A stretch of 64,000 nt of DNA from Streptomyces lienomycini (GTDB lineage: Bacteria; Actinomycetota; Actinomycetes; Streptomycetales; Streptomycetaceae), in the NCBI RefSeq assembly GCF_027947595.1, contig NZ_CP116257.1, positions 1,116,001 to 1,180,000 on the forward strand. The letters run 5' to 3'. The position numbers and the translations under genes are program-made. Position 1 is the first letter of the stretch, and each line of letters opens with the position of its first letter. Below, in pieces: positions 7,175 to 15,930 of this stretch. Below the pieces are notes generated by a model. That model was not told the DNA's origin and made no database searches. It saw only the letters and a program-made list of their open reading frames with translations.

Positions 7175-8335
7175 ATGGCCGCTGAGCGTGCCCTGCGCTC
7201 AGCGGCCCCGCACGAGTTGCTCGACGCCGTCCGCCGTGTGCTGGTGGACGGGTACGCGGCGCACTCCGTCGAGCTCTTCATGGCCGACTACGGCCTCACG
7301 GTGCTCCAGCCCGTCGCCGAACTGCCGCACACGTGGGACTCCGTGTCGGTGTACAACAGCCCGGCCGGGCGGGCGTTCGGGGCGCAGGAACCGTTCGTGG
7401 AGACCACGCCCGGCGCCCGTACGGCCCGGGTCCACCTGCCGGTCTCCGTACGGGGCGACCGGCTGGGCGTGCTGTCCGTGACACTGCCTCGGGAGAGCGG
7501 CGAGAGCGGCGAGAGCGACCGGGTGGCCGAGCTGGCCGACATCGCGGAGGTGCTCGGGCACGAGGTGATCGTGGCGGAGCGGGACACCGATCTCTACCTC
7601 CAGGCACGGCGCCGGGACCGGCTCACCCTGGCCGCCGAGATGCAGTGGCAGCTGCTGCCCGGCCGGTCCTGCGCCCGGCCGGAGTACGAGCTGGGTGCCC
7701 AACTGGAGCCCGCGTACGACATCTTCGGCGACAACTTCGACTGGTCGGCGACGGCCGACCGGCTCCTGCTGTACGCCACCAACGGCATGGGCGAGGGCAT
7801 AGAGGCGGCGCTGCTGACCAACCTCGCGATCAACGCCCTGCGCAACGCACGGCGGGCCGGCATCCCCCTCGCGGACCAGGCCGCGCTGGCCGACCAGGCG
7901 CTGTACGCCCACTACGCGGGGCGCTGCTACCTCTCCGTCCTCATGCTCGACTTCGACCTGTCCACCGGTCTGGTCCAGGTGGTCGACGCGGGGTCGCCGC
8001 AGATACTGCGCCTGCGGGGCGGCACGGTCGAACGGATCGGGCTCGACGCCCAGTTGCCCCTCGGCATGTTCGAGGAGACCGACTACGTGACCCAGGAGTT
8101 CGCGGTCGAGGCCGGAGACCGGCTGGTCCTCGTCAGCGACGGGGTGTACGCGGTGGCCTCGCCCGGCGGCGAGGCGTACGGGGAGGCCGCGCTGGCCCGG
8201 GCCATCCTGTCGACGCGGCTGCTTCCGGCCGCCGAGGTGCCGCGCGCGATCCTGCGCGAGCTGGCCGACCACCGGGGCGGCCCCGTTCCGGACGACGACG
8301 CTCTCGTGATGTGCCTGGACTGGCGGGGCCGCTGA
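7175..8335 (+). CDS. PP2C/SpoIIE-type phosphatase with altered metal site
   Basis: 386 residues; ATG 7175 is the first in-frame start, with only a weak ribosome site. Residues 1-140 resemble a degenerate GAF-type sensor (VHLPVSVRGDRLGVLSVTLP). The rest is a SpoIIE/RsbU phosphatase fold: RDRLTLAAEMQWQLLP, an FGDNFDW block near 185, NGMGEG near 203, VSDGVYA near 321 and DDDALVM near 374. In active RsbU-like enzymes the corresponding motifs are usually GGDxYD and GDxxGHG. Here GGD is replaced by GDN, and the aspartate of the second motif by Asn. The last two Asp motifs remain. It may be a slow or non-catalytic variant that binds anti-sigma partners. Such proteins act on the partner-switching cascades of SigB-like factors. 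Confidence 0.8.
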   Translation: MAAERALRSAAPHELLDAVRRVLVDGYAAHSVELFMADYGLTVLQPVAELPHTWDSVSVYNSPAGRAFGAQEPFVETTPGARTARVHLPVSVRGDRLGVLSVTLPRESGESGESDRVAELADIAEVLGHEVIVAERDTDLYLQARRRDRLTLAAEMQWQLLPGRSCARPEYELGAQLEPAYDIFGDNFDWSATADRLLLYATNGMGEGIEAALLTNLAINALRNARRAGIPLADQAALADQALYAHYAGRCYLSVLMLDFDLSTGLVQVVDAGSPQILRLRGGTVERIGLDAQLPLGMFEETDYVTQEFAVEAGDRLVLVSDGVYAVASPGGEAYGEAALARAILSTRLLPAAEVPRAILRELADHRGGPVPDDDALVMCLDWRGR

Positions 8336-8393
8336 CCGGCCCACCAGCCGTTCGGACCGGGACACTGCGCGGTCCTGGACCTCCGGCCGAGGG

Positions 8394-8418
8394 CCCGCAC
8401 CGTCAGCGACGGTGCGGG
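8394..8418. terminator. Bidirectional terminator hairpin
   Basis: CCCGCACCGTC-AGC-GACGGTGCGGG is a perfect 11-bp stem with a three-base loop between two convergent genes. It overlaps the stop of the leftward receiver gene (8403-8405), so it would act on both transcripts. There is no T-tract, as is common in high-GC actinobacteria. Confidence 0.6.
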
Positions 8419-8846
8419 AGGCGGACGACCTGGACGAAGAAGTCGTCGATCTGGCGGACGGCGGCGATGAACTGGTCCAGGTCGACGGGCTTGGTGACGT
8501 AGGCGTTGGCGTGCAGTTTGTAGCTGCGCAGGATGTCCTCCTCCGCGGCCGAGGTGGTCAGGACCACGACGGGGATGTGCGCGAGCTCCTCCTCGTTCTT
8601 GATCCTCTCCAGGACCTGGCGCCCGTCGTACTTGGGCAGGTTCAGGTCCAGCAGGATCAGATCGGGCCGGGGCGCCTCGGCGTGGACGCCCCGGCGGTAG
8701 AGGAAGTCGAGGGCTTCCTCACCGTCGCGGACGACGTGGAGGGTGTTGCCGATCTTGTTGTCCTCGAACGCCTCCCGGGTCATCAACTCGTCGCCGGGGT
8801 CGTCCTCGACGAGCAGGACGTCGATGGGCTGCGCGGGGCTCCTCAT
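8403..8846 (-). CDS. Single-domain response regulator (Rcp1-like receiver)
   Basis: 147 residues consisting only of a receiver domain. The acidic pocket is VEDD at residues 13-16, the phosphoacceptor is Asp67 (LILLDLNLP), Thr96-97 is the switch region and Lys118 (VTKP) the conserved lysine. It resembles the small receivers paired with phytochrome-type kinases. Its ATG shares one base with the stop of the upstream kinase gene (TGATG at 8848-8844), so the two are translationally coupled and this receiver is the probable phosphate acceptor. With no output domain it must act by protein contact, perhaps on the phosphatase encoded first in the operon. Confidence 0.9.
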   Translation of the reverse strand: MRSPAQPIDVLLVEDDPGDELMTREAFEDNKIGNTLHVVRDGEEALDFLYRRGVHAEAPRPDLILLDLNLPKYDGRQVLERIKNEEELAHIPVVVLTTSAAEEDILRSYKLHANAYVTKPVDLDQFIAAVRQIDDFFVQVVRLPHRR

Positions 8847-10492
8847 CACGGGGAGGTTCCTTCCAGGAGAGGGGCGGGGGCGGGTGCGGGCTCGTCCGCG
8901 TCGGGCGGCGCGGGCAGGGTGAAGCAGAAGCGGGTGCCGCCGGTGTAGTCGGTGTCGATCCAGATCCGGCCGCCGTGGTGTTCGGTGATCTTCTTGCACA
9001 GGGCCAGGCCGATTCCCGTTCCGGTGTACGCTTCACGGCCGTGCAGGCGCTGGAAGATGACGAAGACCTTCTCGGTGAACTCCGCCGGGATGCCGATGCC
9101 GTTGTCACTGACGCACAGCTGCCAGGCCGGCCCGTCCGCCCCGTCGGGAGCCTCGTCGCAGGTGATGCGGATCTCGGCGGGGTGATCGGGCCGGCGGAAC
9201 TTGACGGCGTTGCCGATGAGGTTCTGCCACAGCATCACGATCAGGGTGGGGTCGCCGGTGATCTCGGGCAGCTTCGCGGGGCGCTCGATACGCGCACCGG
9301 CGTCCTCCACGGCGCCGGCGAGGTTGGCCAGCGCCTTGTCCAGGGCGGTGCCGAGGGGCACGGGCACATGGGCGTCGTTGAGGCGTCCGACCCGGGAGAA
9401 GGTGAGCAGGTCGTTGATGAGGACCTGCATGCGCTTGGCTCCGTCGACCGCGAAGTCGATGTACTGGATGCCGCGCTCGTCCAGCTTGTCGCCGTAGCGC
9501 CGCTCCAGCAACTGGCAGAAGGACGCCACCTTGCGCAGCGGCTCCTGGAGGTCGTGGGAGGCGACGTAGGCGAACTGTTCCAGTTCGGCGTTGGACCGGC
9601 GCAGTTCCTCGGCCTGCGCGTCCAGGTCGGCGGCCTGCTCGACCAGTCGCTGCCGTGCCGCCTGCGAGGCGTCGAGGGCGGCGACGATGCGCCGTCGCAT
9701 GTCCTCCACGTCCTCGGCGACCGAGCGCACGTCCGACGGGCCGTGCGCCGCGATGCGCTGGTCGAAGTCGCCGTCCGCGACCTGGCGGGAGGCCGAGCGG
9801 AGACGGGCCAGTGGCCGCGCCACCAGAACACGTATCAGGGCGGCCATGAGCGCACCCGCGAGCAGGAGGGCGGCCACCAGCACCGACAGCACCCAGTTGC
9901 GCTGGGTGCGCACGCTGACCAGCTCGGCGTGCCCGGCGTCCCGGGCCTGGGCGAGGTGCTGGTTCTGCGTCGCCAGCAGGGTCCGGATGTGGTCGAAGGC
10001 TTCCTTGCCGCGTCCGGCGGCCCGGCTGTCGGCGGGGCGGGGATCGCCCGGTGTCACACCGGCCACCAGCGGGTCGGCGTAGGCGCGACGCCACGACACC
10101 GCGGCTTGCTGGATCGCCCGCACGTCGTCGAGGAGTTCCCCGCGATCCGCGAGCAGCCGGCGCAGCCGCGCGGCCGAGTCCGACTCGTCCTTCCTGCCCG
10201 TCGTGTAGGGGGTGAGGAACTGCCGGTCGGCGGTGATGGCGTAACCGCGCGCGCCGGTCTCCTGGTTCACCAGCGACGTCTGCAGCCGGTACGCCTCGGC
10301 GCGGGCCGGCTGTATCCGGTCGAGCATCTGGTCCGTGACCTGTGCGGTGCGGTTCAGCAGATGCGCGCCCACCGCGGTGCCGGCCACCACCATGACGGCC
10401 ATGAGGGCGAGCACCAGGAGGAACCAGCCCTGCACGGTGAGGGCACGCCCGCGGCCACGTCGGGCCCGCGGCGGAGTGGGTGCTGTGGTCAT
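8846..10492 (-). CDS. CHASE3-HAMP sensor histidine kinase
   Basis: 548 residues. One membrane segment at about 20-45, an extracytoplasmic helical CHASE3-like domain (ETGARGYAITADRQFL, about 50-195), a second membrane segment at about 200-222, then HAMP (ARPLARLRSASRQVADGDF). The phosphorylated His313 is in SHDLQEPLRKV, a form typical of phytochrome-like kinases. The ATPase boxes are N (NLIGNAVKF), G1 (DNGIGI), F and G2 (GTGIGLALCKKI). It starts with ATGA overlap on the upstream receiver-phosphatase gene and ends coupled to the small receiver, giving a three-gene relay in the membrane and cytosol. The signal is unknown; CHASE3 senses small extracellular or membrane cues. Confidence 0.92.
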   Translation of the reverse strand: MTTAPTPPRARRGRGRALTVQGWFLLVLALMAVMVVAGTAVGAHLLNRTAQVTDQMLDRIQPARAEAYRLQTSLVNQETGARGYAITADRQFLTPYTTGRKDESDSAARLRRLLADRGELLDDVRAIQQAAVSWRRAYADPLVAGVTPGDPRPADSRAAGRGKEAFDHIRTLLATQNQHLAQARDAGHAELVSVRTQRNWVLSVLVAALLLAGALMAALIRVLVARPLARLRSASRQVADGDFDQRIAAHGPSDVRSVAEDVEDMRRRIVAALDASQAARQRLVEQAADLDAQAEELRRSNAELEQFAYVASHDLQEPLRKVASFCQLLERRYGDKLDERGIQYIDFAVDGAKRMQVLINDLLTFSRVGRLNDAHVPVPLGTALDKALANLAGAVEDAGARIERPAKLPEITGDPTLIVMLWQNLIGNAVKFRRPDHPAEIRITCDEAPDGADGPAWQLCVSDNGIGIPAEFTEKVFVIFQRLHGREAYTGTGIGLALCKKITEHHGGRIWIDTDYTGGTRFCFTLPAPPDADEPAPAPAPLLEGTSP

Positions 10493-11766
10493 CGGTCCTC
10501 GGTCGCTTCCCGTCCTCGGGTCAGGTGCACCACGGCGACGTCGTCGAGCAGGCCCCCGTCCCCTTCCGCCAGTGCCTCGGCCCTGCCGATGAGCGCGTCG
10601 ACGAACGCCTCCGGGCGCAGCGTCCCCGCCTCCCGGGCCAGCCGCAGCAGGCCGTCCTCGCCGAGCCGTTCGTTGCCCTCGCCGATCCGGCCCTCGAACA
10701 GGCCGTCGGTGAACAGCACCAGCCCCGCCCCGGCCGGAAGCCGGAGTTCGTGGGCCGGCCAGGCGAACTCGCCGGGCGGCAGGATCCCCAGGGCGGGCCC
10801 GCCGGGCACCTCCAGCCGCTCCACCCGTGAGCCGGACCGCACCAGCAGCCCGGGGTGTCCCGCGCGGGTCACGCCGACGGTCTCCCCGTCCGGGGACATG
10901 GACACCACCGTCAAGGTCGCGAAGACCTCCACCCCGGACCGCTCGGCGCTCAGGATCTCCTCCAGCATGCGCAGTTGCCGTGCCGCGCCCGCACCACTGA
11001 GCACCAGGGTGCGCCAGGCGATCCGCAGCGCCACCCCCAGGGCCGCCTCGTCCGGGCCATGGCCCGAGACGTCGCCGATCAGCGCCTGCACCGTGCCGTC
11101 CGCCGACTGCACCACGTCGTAGAAGTCACCGCCCAGCAGCGCGTGCGCGCGCCCCGGGCGGTACCGCGCCACCACCTCCACCCGGCAGTCGGGCCGCAGC
11201 AGCGGAGTCGGCAGCAGGCCGCGCTCCAGCCGGGAGTTCTCCTGGGCCCGCATCTGGCTCGCCTGCAAGGCCACCGCGGCCTGCTCGGCCTGCTTGCGCT
11301 GGATCGCGTAGCGCACCGCCCGGCCGAACAGCTCGGGCTCCACCCGGCCCTTGACCAGGTAGTCCTGCGCGCCGGCCGCCACCGCCGCCAGCCCCGTCTG
11401 CTCCTCCGCCAGGCCCGTCAGGACCACGACCGCGACCCCGTCGGCCGCCCGGAGCACCCGCTCCAGCGCCGCGAGTCCCTGCGCGTCGGGCAGGTGGAGG
11501 TCCAGCAGTACGCAGTCCGGCCGCCCGTTCGCCAGCTCCGTCTGAGCCTCGCCGAGCGAACGCGCCCAGGTCAGCCGCATGCCCGGCGTGCTGTCCGCGA
11601 CCAGTTCCTCGACCAGCATCGCGTCGGCGGCGTCGTCCTCGACGAGCAGCACCGCCGGCTCCTGCCACGCCCACACCGCCCCGTCCCCCGCCAGTTCACC
11701 CGCAGAGGGTGCCCACTGCGGCGGAACGACGGCGGTCCCACGTCCCCTCGAAAGCATCGGCCCCAT
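10489..11766 (-). CDS. Receiver–PP2C (RsbU-like) phosphatase
   Basis: 425 residues. The N-terminal receiver (about 37-155) has VEDD, phosphoacceptor Asp89 (CVLLDLHLP) and Lys in YLVKG. After a short coiled linker comes a SpoIIE/RsbU phosphatase with intact metal motifs: LGGDFYDVV, GDVSGHG, LFTDGLFE and LLDDVAVV. Family members dephosphorylate anti-sigma antagonists, releasing a sigma factor when the receiver is phosphorylated. It is the first gene of the relay operon, overlapping the kinase by four bases. An alternative start at the second Met (11757) is possible. Unlike the phosphatase at 7175, this one looks catalytically complete. Confidence 0.92.
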   Translation of the reverse strand: MGPMLSRGRGTAVVPPQWAPSAGELAGDGAVWAWQEPAVLLVEDDAADAMLVEELVADSTPGMRLTWARSLGEAQTELANGRPDCVLLDLHLPDAQGLAALERVLRAADGVAVVVLTGLAEEQTGLAAVAAGAQDYLVKGRVEPELFGRAVRYAIQRKQAEQAAVALQASQMRAQENSRLERGLLPTPLLRPDCRVEVVARYRPGRAHALLGGDFYDVVQSADGTVQALIGDVSGHGPDEAALGVALRIAWRTLVLSGAGAARQLRMLEEILSAERSGVEVFATLTVVSMSPDGETVGVTRAGHPGLLVRSGSRVERLEVPGGPALGILPPGEFAWPAHELRLPAGAGLVLFTDGLFEGRIGEGNERLGEDGLLRLAREAGTLRPEAFVDALIGRAEALAEGDGGLLDDVAVVHLTRGREATEDR

Positions 11767-11811
11767 CCCTCCCGTCCCTCCCCGGTCCCATCCCTCTGCG
11801 CGCGATACTCA

Positions 11812-11825
11812 TTGTCATACGACAA
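11812..11825. promoter_or_regulatory. Inverted repeat in the relay operon promoter
   Basis: TTGTC-ATAC-GACAA lies 46 bp before the start of the receiver-phosphatase gene, in a locally AT-richer stretch, and is a reasonable binding site or promoter element. The 108-bp gap to the LuxR gene holds nothing else notable. Confidence 0.35.
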
Positions 11826-11874
11826 CCAACGAAGGATAGACCAACGACAGGTCGTGATCCCCGCCTGATCCCGG

Positions 11875-14685
11875 TCAGCCGATGTGACGTGTGACGGATG
11901 TGAGGTGTGCGGCAGTCGCCGTCACCGGCGGGCGGTCGACCGCGTCGCGCAGTTGCGAGCGGGCGGTGACGCCCAGCTTGGGGAAGACCCGGTAGAGGTG
12001 GGAGCCGACCGTGCGCGGGGAGAGGAACAGCCGCTCCCCGATCTCACGGTTCGTCAGGCCGCGGGCCGCGAGCCGGACGATCTGCTGCTGCTGGGGGCTG
12101 AGTTCGGTGAGCGCCCGGGGCGTGGCACTGGTCGCCTCGACGCCGGCGGCCCGCAGTTCCGCCCGGGTGCGTTCGATCCACGGTCGGGCGCCGAGCCGCC
12201 GGAACGTGTCGAGTGCTCCGGTCAGCAGCGGGCGGGCCTCCGCTATGCGACGCCGCCGGCGCAGCCACTCTCCGTAGTCCAGGCGGGTCTGTGCCCGCTC
12301 GAAGGGCCACTGCTCGCCCGCGTCGTCCGCCAGCGCCGCCCGGAAGTGCCGTTCGGCGTGCTCCGGGTCGGCGAGCAGGGCGCGGCCCCGTTCGACCAGG
12401 AGGGCGACGCGTGCCGACATGCCGGTGCCCAGGTGCCGCACCGACCGCTCCAGCAGTTCCGCGGCGGGTTCGCGCTGTCCCCGGCGGACGGCCGCCGCGG
12501 CGAGATCGGCCAGGACGGTGGGGGAGACGTGGTAGTGGACCGGGTCGCCGTCCTCGGTGAAGGCGGAGCGGAAGTGGGCGTACGCGGTGTCGTAGTCGCC
12601 CTCGGCCACCGCCGCCAGCCCCAGGGCACGGCGGGCGAAGACCGCGACGGAGCGGCTCTCCAGCGGATCGACGAGGGCCAGGGCCCGCTCGGCCTCCCCG
12701 CGCGCGGCGGCCGGCTCACCGAGCAACGCCACCACGGCCGCGTCGAGCGCCCGCGCACACGCCTCGGCGTGGTCCAGCCCGGCCTGCGAGGCCACCACCG
12801 CGATCTCGGCGGCCACCGAGCGGGCCTCGGCCCAGCGGCCCTGCTCCAGGTAGGCCCAGCCGGCGGCGCAGCCCAGCCCGGCCGGCAGCGGGCCGTGGGC
12901 CTGCCAGCGGCCGAACGCCTCGTCGAAGGTCCTGGCGGCGAGGGTGGTCTGGTCGAGGAGCCAGGCCACGATGGCGAGCGCGGTCAGAGCCCGGGCGTCG
13001 TCCCCGGCCTCGGCGATCAGCTCCGGCAGCGCCGGAACGAGGGACGCACCCGCGCCGGCGGGGTCGGAGACGGCCCGTACCCAGGCGCGCAGCGCACCGC
13101 CCGCGGCGGAGTCCGGCAGGTCGGGGAGCAGGGCCTCGATCCGCTGCCGCTGGGACTCCTCGCCCGAGTAGTAGCGGACCACCGCCGCGGCGGCCAGCGC
13201 GTCCAGCAGGCGGGGCGACCGGTCGTCCGCCGCCTCGTCGGCGATGCGCGCCAGCAGCGCGAAGGCGGCCGTGTGGTGCGGGCCCAGGGTCATGAGCTGC
13301 CCCGTCGCCAGCGCGGCCCGGCTGGTCAGCGCCGGGTCGTCGGTGCGCTTGCGTACCTCACCGGCCAGGTGCTTGACCCAGCCGAGCTGGCCGGTGAAGA
13401 CGGCCATGTCCGCGGCGTCGGCCAGCAGCCGTGCCTGGTCCGCGCGGCGCGGGCTGAGTTCCGAGGCGCGCTCCAGCGCGGCCGCGGCGGCCGCGTGTCC
13501 GCCCCGGCGCCGGGCCCGGCCGGCGGTCTCCAGGAGGACCGCCGCCACCTGCTCGTCGGGCCGCACGGTCGCGGCGGCGAGGTGCCAGGCGCGGCGGTCG
13601 GGCTCCTCGCCCAGCAACCGGGCGAGAGCGAGATGCGCGTGCCTGCGTTCCTCGAAGGACGCGGCGTGGTAGACCGCCGAGCGCACGAGCGGGTGGCGGA
13701 ACGCGATCCCGGCGGTGTCCTGCCGGACGAGACCGGCCCGTTCGGCGGGCACCCACAGCGTGTCGTCCGCCTCGGGCAGACCCCGGGCGGCCGCCGGGGC
13801 GTCCACCGCGTCGGCGGCGGCGAGCATCAGCAGGGCGCGGCGGGTGGCTTCCGGCAGCTGCCCCACGTGCCGGGCGAAGATCCCCACCAGCCGGTCGGTG
13901 ACGGGCAGCGGCCCCTCCACCGCGCTGCCCACCGGCGTGCTGCTCGCGGCGGCGCGGGCCAGCTCGACCAGGGCCAGCGGATTGCCCGCCGCCTCCTGCA
14001 GGATCCGGACCCGGGTGCGGCCGGTGGGCCGCTCCGGCTGCGCGTCGAGCAATCGGTTCGCCGCGTCCCCGCTCAACGGGCCGACCTCCAGGCGCGCGTA
14101 CCCCTTGTCGAAGCCGGGCAGTACGGCCGCGGCGCGCACGCCCACCAGCAGCGTCACGGGCTCGCTGTCCATGCGCCGGGCCAGGAAGGAGAGGACGTCC
14201 AGCGACGCGCGGTCGATCCACTGGGCGTCGTCCACCACCACGAGCAGCGGTGCCGGTTCCGCCAGGTCCGACACCAGTGTCAGCACCGCCAGGCCGACGA
14301 GCATGGGATCGGGGGTCTCGGCGTGTTCGGCCAGCCCCAGGGCGGTCCGGAGCGCGGCCCGCTGCCGGGCCGGCAGGCCGTCCAGGTCGCCGAGCACCGG
14401 GCGGAGCAGCTGGTGCAGACCGGCGAAGGCGAGGTGCGCCTCGGACTCGCCGCCGACCGCTCGCAGCACCCGGTGACCGGCATCGCGGGTCCGCCTCACG
14501 GCGAGGTCGAGCAGGACGCTCTTGCCGGCCCCGGGGTCGCCCTCGACGACCAGCACCGCGCTGTGGGACCGGCCGGCGGCGACGCGCCTCATGATGTCCG
14601 CGGTCTCGGTCTCCCGGCCCACCACGGCCGAACCGGGATCGCCGGCCGGGCTTCGGTCCGCCCGAGCGCGTTCACCATGCTTCAC
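11875..14685 (-). CDS. Large ATP-binding LuxR-family (LAL) regulator
   Basis: 936 residues. An N-terminal STAND-type ATPase has Walker A GDPGAGKS at 49-56 and Walker B LLVVVDDAQW near 147-156. A central region of about 500 residues is made of TPR-like helical repeats (DYDTAYAHFRSAF, ERHFRAALADDAG). The C-terminal LuxR helix-turn-helix reads LSPQQQQIVRLAARGLTNREI then LFLSPRTVGSHLYRVF. LAL proteins are ATP-dependent activators. The divergent operon of a metallo-beta-lactamase hydrolase, an esterase and RidA, across 299 bp, is its most likely target. The ligand is unknown. Confidence 0.92.
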   Translation of the reverse strand: MKHGERARADRSPAGDPGSAVVGRETETADIMRRVAAGRSHSAVLVVEGDPGAGKSVLLDLAVRRTRDAGHRVLRAVGGESEAHLAFAGLHQLLRPVLGDLDGLPARQRAALRTALGLAEHAETPDPMLVGLAVLTLVSDLAEPAPLLVVVDDAQWIDRASLDVLSFLARRMDSEPVTLLVGVRAAAVLPGFDKGYARLEVGPLSGDAANRLLDAQPERPTGRTRVRILQEAAGNPLALVELARAAASSTPVGSAVEGPLPVTDRLVGIFARHVGQLPEATRRALLMLAAADAVDAPAAARGLPEADDTLWVPAERAGLVRQDTAGIAFRHPLVRSAVYHAASFEERRHAHLALARLLGEEPDRRAWHLAAATVRPDEQVAAVLLETAGRARRRGGHAAAAAALERASELSPRRADQARLLADAADMAVFTGQLGWVKHLAGEVRKRTDDPALTSRAALATGQLMTLGPHHTAAFALLARIADEAADDRSPRLLDALAAAAVVRYYSGEESQRQRIEALLPDLPDSAAGGALRAWVRAVSDPAGAGASLVPALPELIAEAGDDARALTALAIVAWLLDQTTLAARTFDEAFGRWQAHGPLPAGLGCAAGWAYLEQGRWAEARSVAAEIAVVASQAGLDHAEACARALDAAVVALLGEPAAARGEAERALALVDPLESRSVAVFARRALGLAAVAEGDYDTAYAHFRSAFTEDGDPVHYHVSPTVLADLAAAAVRRGQREPAAELLERSVRHLGTGMSARVALLVERGRALLADPEHAERHFRAALADDAGEQWPFERAQTRLDYGEWLRRRRRIAEARPLLTGALDTFRRLGARPWIERTRAELRAAGVEATSATPRALTELSPQQQQIVRLAARGLTNREIGERLFLSPRTVGSHLYRVFPKLGVTARSQLRDAVDRPPVTATAAHLTSVTRHIG

Positions 14686-14903
14686 GGATGCTCCAGGAAC
14701 GGGAATGTCCCCGGCGGCAACGCGGCGGTGCGCGGCCGTATTCCTGATTCGGGTGCCCCCGGGCCGCCCACCCGCAGCTCACAGCCGCACACGGGTGCAG
14801 TCACATGACGCATACCGCGCCCCGACACCCCCGACGCACCATGGCGGAACAGGGCCGCCGGGAACAGCGCTCAGCCGCCTCACGCCGCCCGCGTCCGCGG
14901 CCT

Positions 14904-14931
14904 GAACCACGCGGCCCGAACCACGCGGCCC
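14904..14931. repeat. Perfect 14-bp tandem duplication
   Basis: GAACCACGCGGCCC occurs twice back to back (14904-14917 and 14918-14931) in the promoter gap between the LAL regulator and the hydrolase operon, 54 bp upstream of the hydrolase start. It could be a tandem activator site or simply a replication-slippage duplication. Confidence 0.6.
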
Positions 14932-14984
14932 GACCCCGCGCACCCCGCACCGACCGTGCGGAACCGATCGAACTGGAGCAAACC

Positions 14985-15908
14985 GTGGACACCATCACCC
15001 TGGGCGACGTCACCGTGACCCGAGTCCGGGAGTACTACGGCCCCGTCGACCTGACGGCCGAGGCGTTCGTCCCGGACAGCCCGGCCCAGGCGTGGGACGC
15101 GCACCGTTCCTGGCTGGTCCCGGACTTCCTGGACGCCGAGACCCGGATCGTCAACTCGGCGATCCAGACCTGGGTCCTGCGCAGCGAGGGCAGGACCATC
15201 CTGGTCGACACCGGCGTCGGCAACCACAAGGACCGGCCGTACGCGCCGGTGTGGAACCGCCTGGACACCGACTTCCTGGGCAACCTCGCCCGCGCCGGGG
15301 TCCGCCCCGAGGACGTCGACATCGTGATCAACACCCACCTGCACGTCGACCACGTCGGCTGGAACACCTACCTCGACGGCCGCACCTGGGTGCCGACGTT
15401 CCCCAACGCCACCTACCTCATGGCCAAGGCGGACTTCGACTACTGGAACCCCGCCAACGAGATCAGGACCCTGCTCGGCCGGGGCAACCAGAACGTCTTC
15501 GAGGACAGCGTCGCCCCCGTGCACGAGGCCGGTCTCACCCGGCTGTGGGAGGGCAGCCACCGGATCGACCGCAACCTGGTCCTCGACCTCGCCCCGGGCC
15601 ACACCCCCGGCTCCTCCGTACTGAGGCTGGAGTCCGGCGCCGACCGGGCCCTGTTCGTCGGCGACCTGATGCACAGCCCCATCCAGATCGTCGAGCCCGA
15701 CGCCAACAGCTGCTTCTGCGAGGACCCCGCCGAAGCCCGCGCCACCCGCCACAAGCTCCTGGGCGCGGCGGTCGACGGCAACGCCCTCGTCTTCCCCGCC
15801 CACCTCGGCGGCCACGGCGCCGCCGAGGTCGTCCGCGAGGGCGGCAAGTTCGCCGTCAAGGGCTGGGCGCCCTTCGCCAAGTACGCCACGTACACCGAGT
15901 CGGCCTGA
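14985..15908 (+). CDS. Metallo-beta-lactamase-fold hydrolase (lactonase-like)
   Basis: 307 residues from GTG 14985, preceded by CTGGAGC. A longer open frame upstream (from 14805) is Arg/Pro-rich and not credible as protein. The metal motif HLHVDH is at residues 118-123, with a further histidine in PGHTPGSS, the bridging aspartate in VGDLMHSP and a last His in PAHLGGHG. This set fits the dinuclear zinc site of the AHL-lactonase / quinone-hydrolase branch of the fold. It is the first gene of an operon with an esterase and a RidA protein, suggesting breakdown of an ester- or lactone-containing compound under LAL control. Confidence 0.88.
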   Translation: MDTITLGDVTVTRVREYYGPVDLTAEAFVPDSPAQAWDAHRSWLVPDFLDAETRIVNSAIQTWVLRSEGRTILVDTGVGNHKDRPYAPVWNRLDTDFLGNLARAGVRPEDVDIVINTHLHVDHVGWNTYLDGRTWVPTFPNATYLMAKADFDYWNPANEIRTLLGRGNQNVFEDSVAPVHEAGLTRLWEGSHRIDRNLVLDLAPGHTPGSSVLRLESGADRALFVGDLMHSPIQIVEPDANSCFCEDPAEARATRHKLLGAAVDGNALVFPAHLGGHGAAEVVREGGKFAVKGWAPFAKYATYTESA

Positions 15909-15930
15909 AGTCCGCGGAAGGACACGAGAG

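Noticed and set aside
8975..11122. 715-codon plus-strand frame
   Set aside because: Mirror of the kinase and phosphatase genes on the other strand, which have complete domains and coupled starts.
11884..14808. 974-codon open frame on the plus strand
   Set aside because: It is antisense to the LAL regulator, and its composition is the Arg/Gly/Gln pattern of a shadow frame in GC-rich DNA; no ribosome site or domain.
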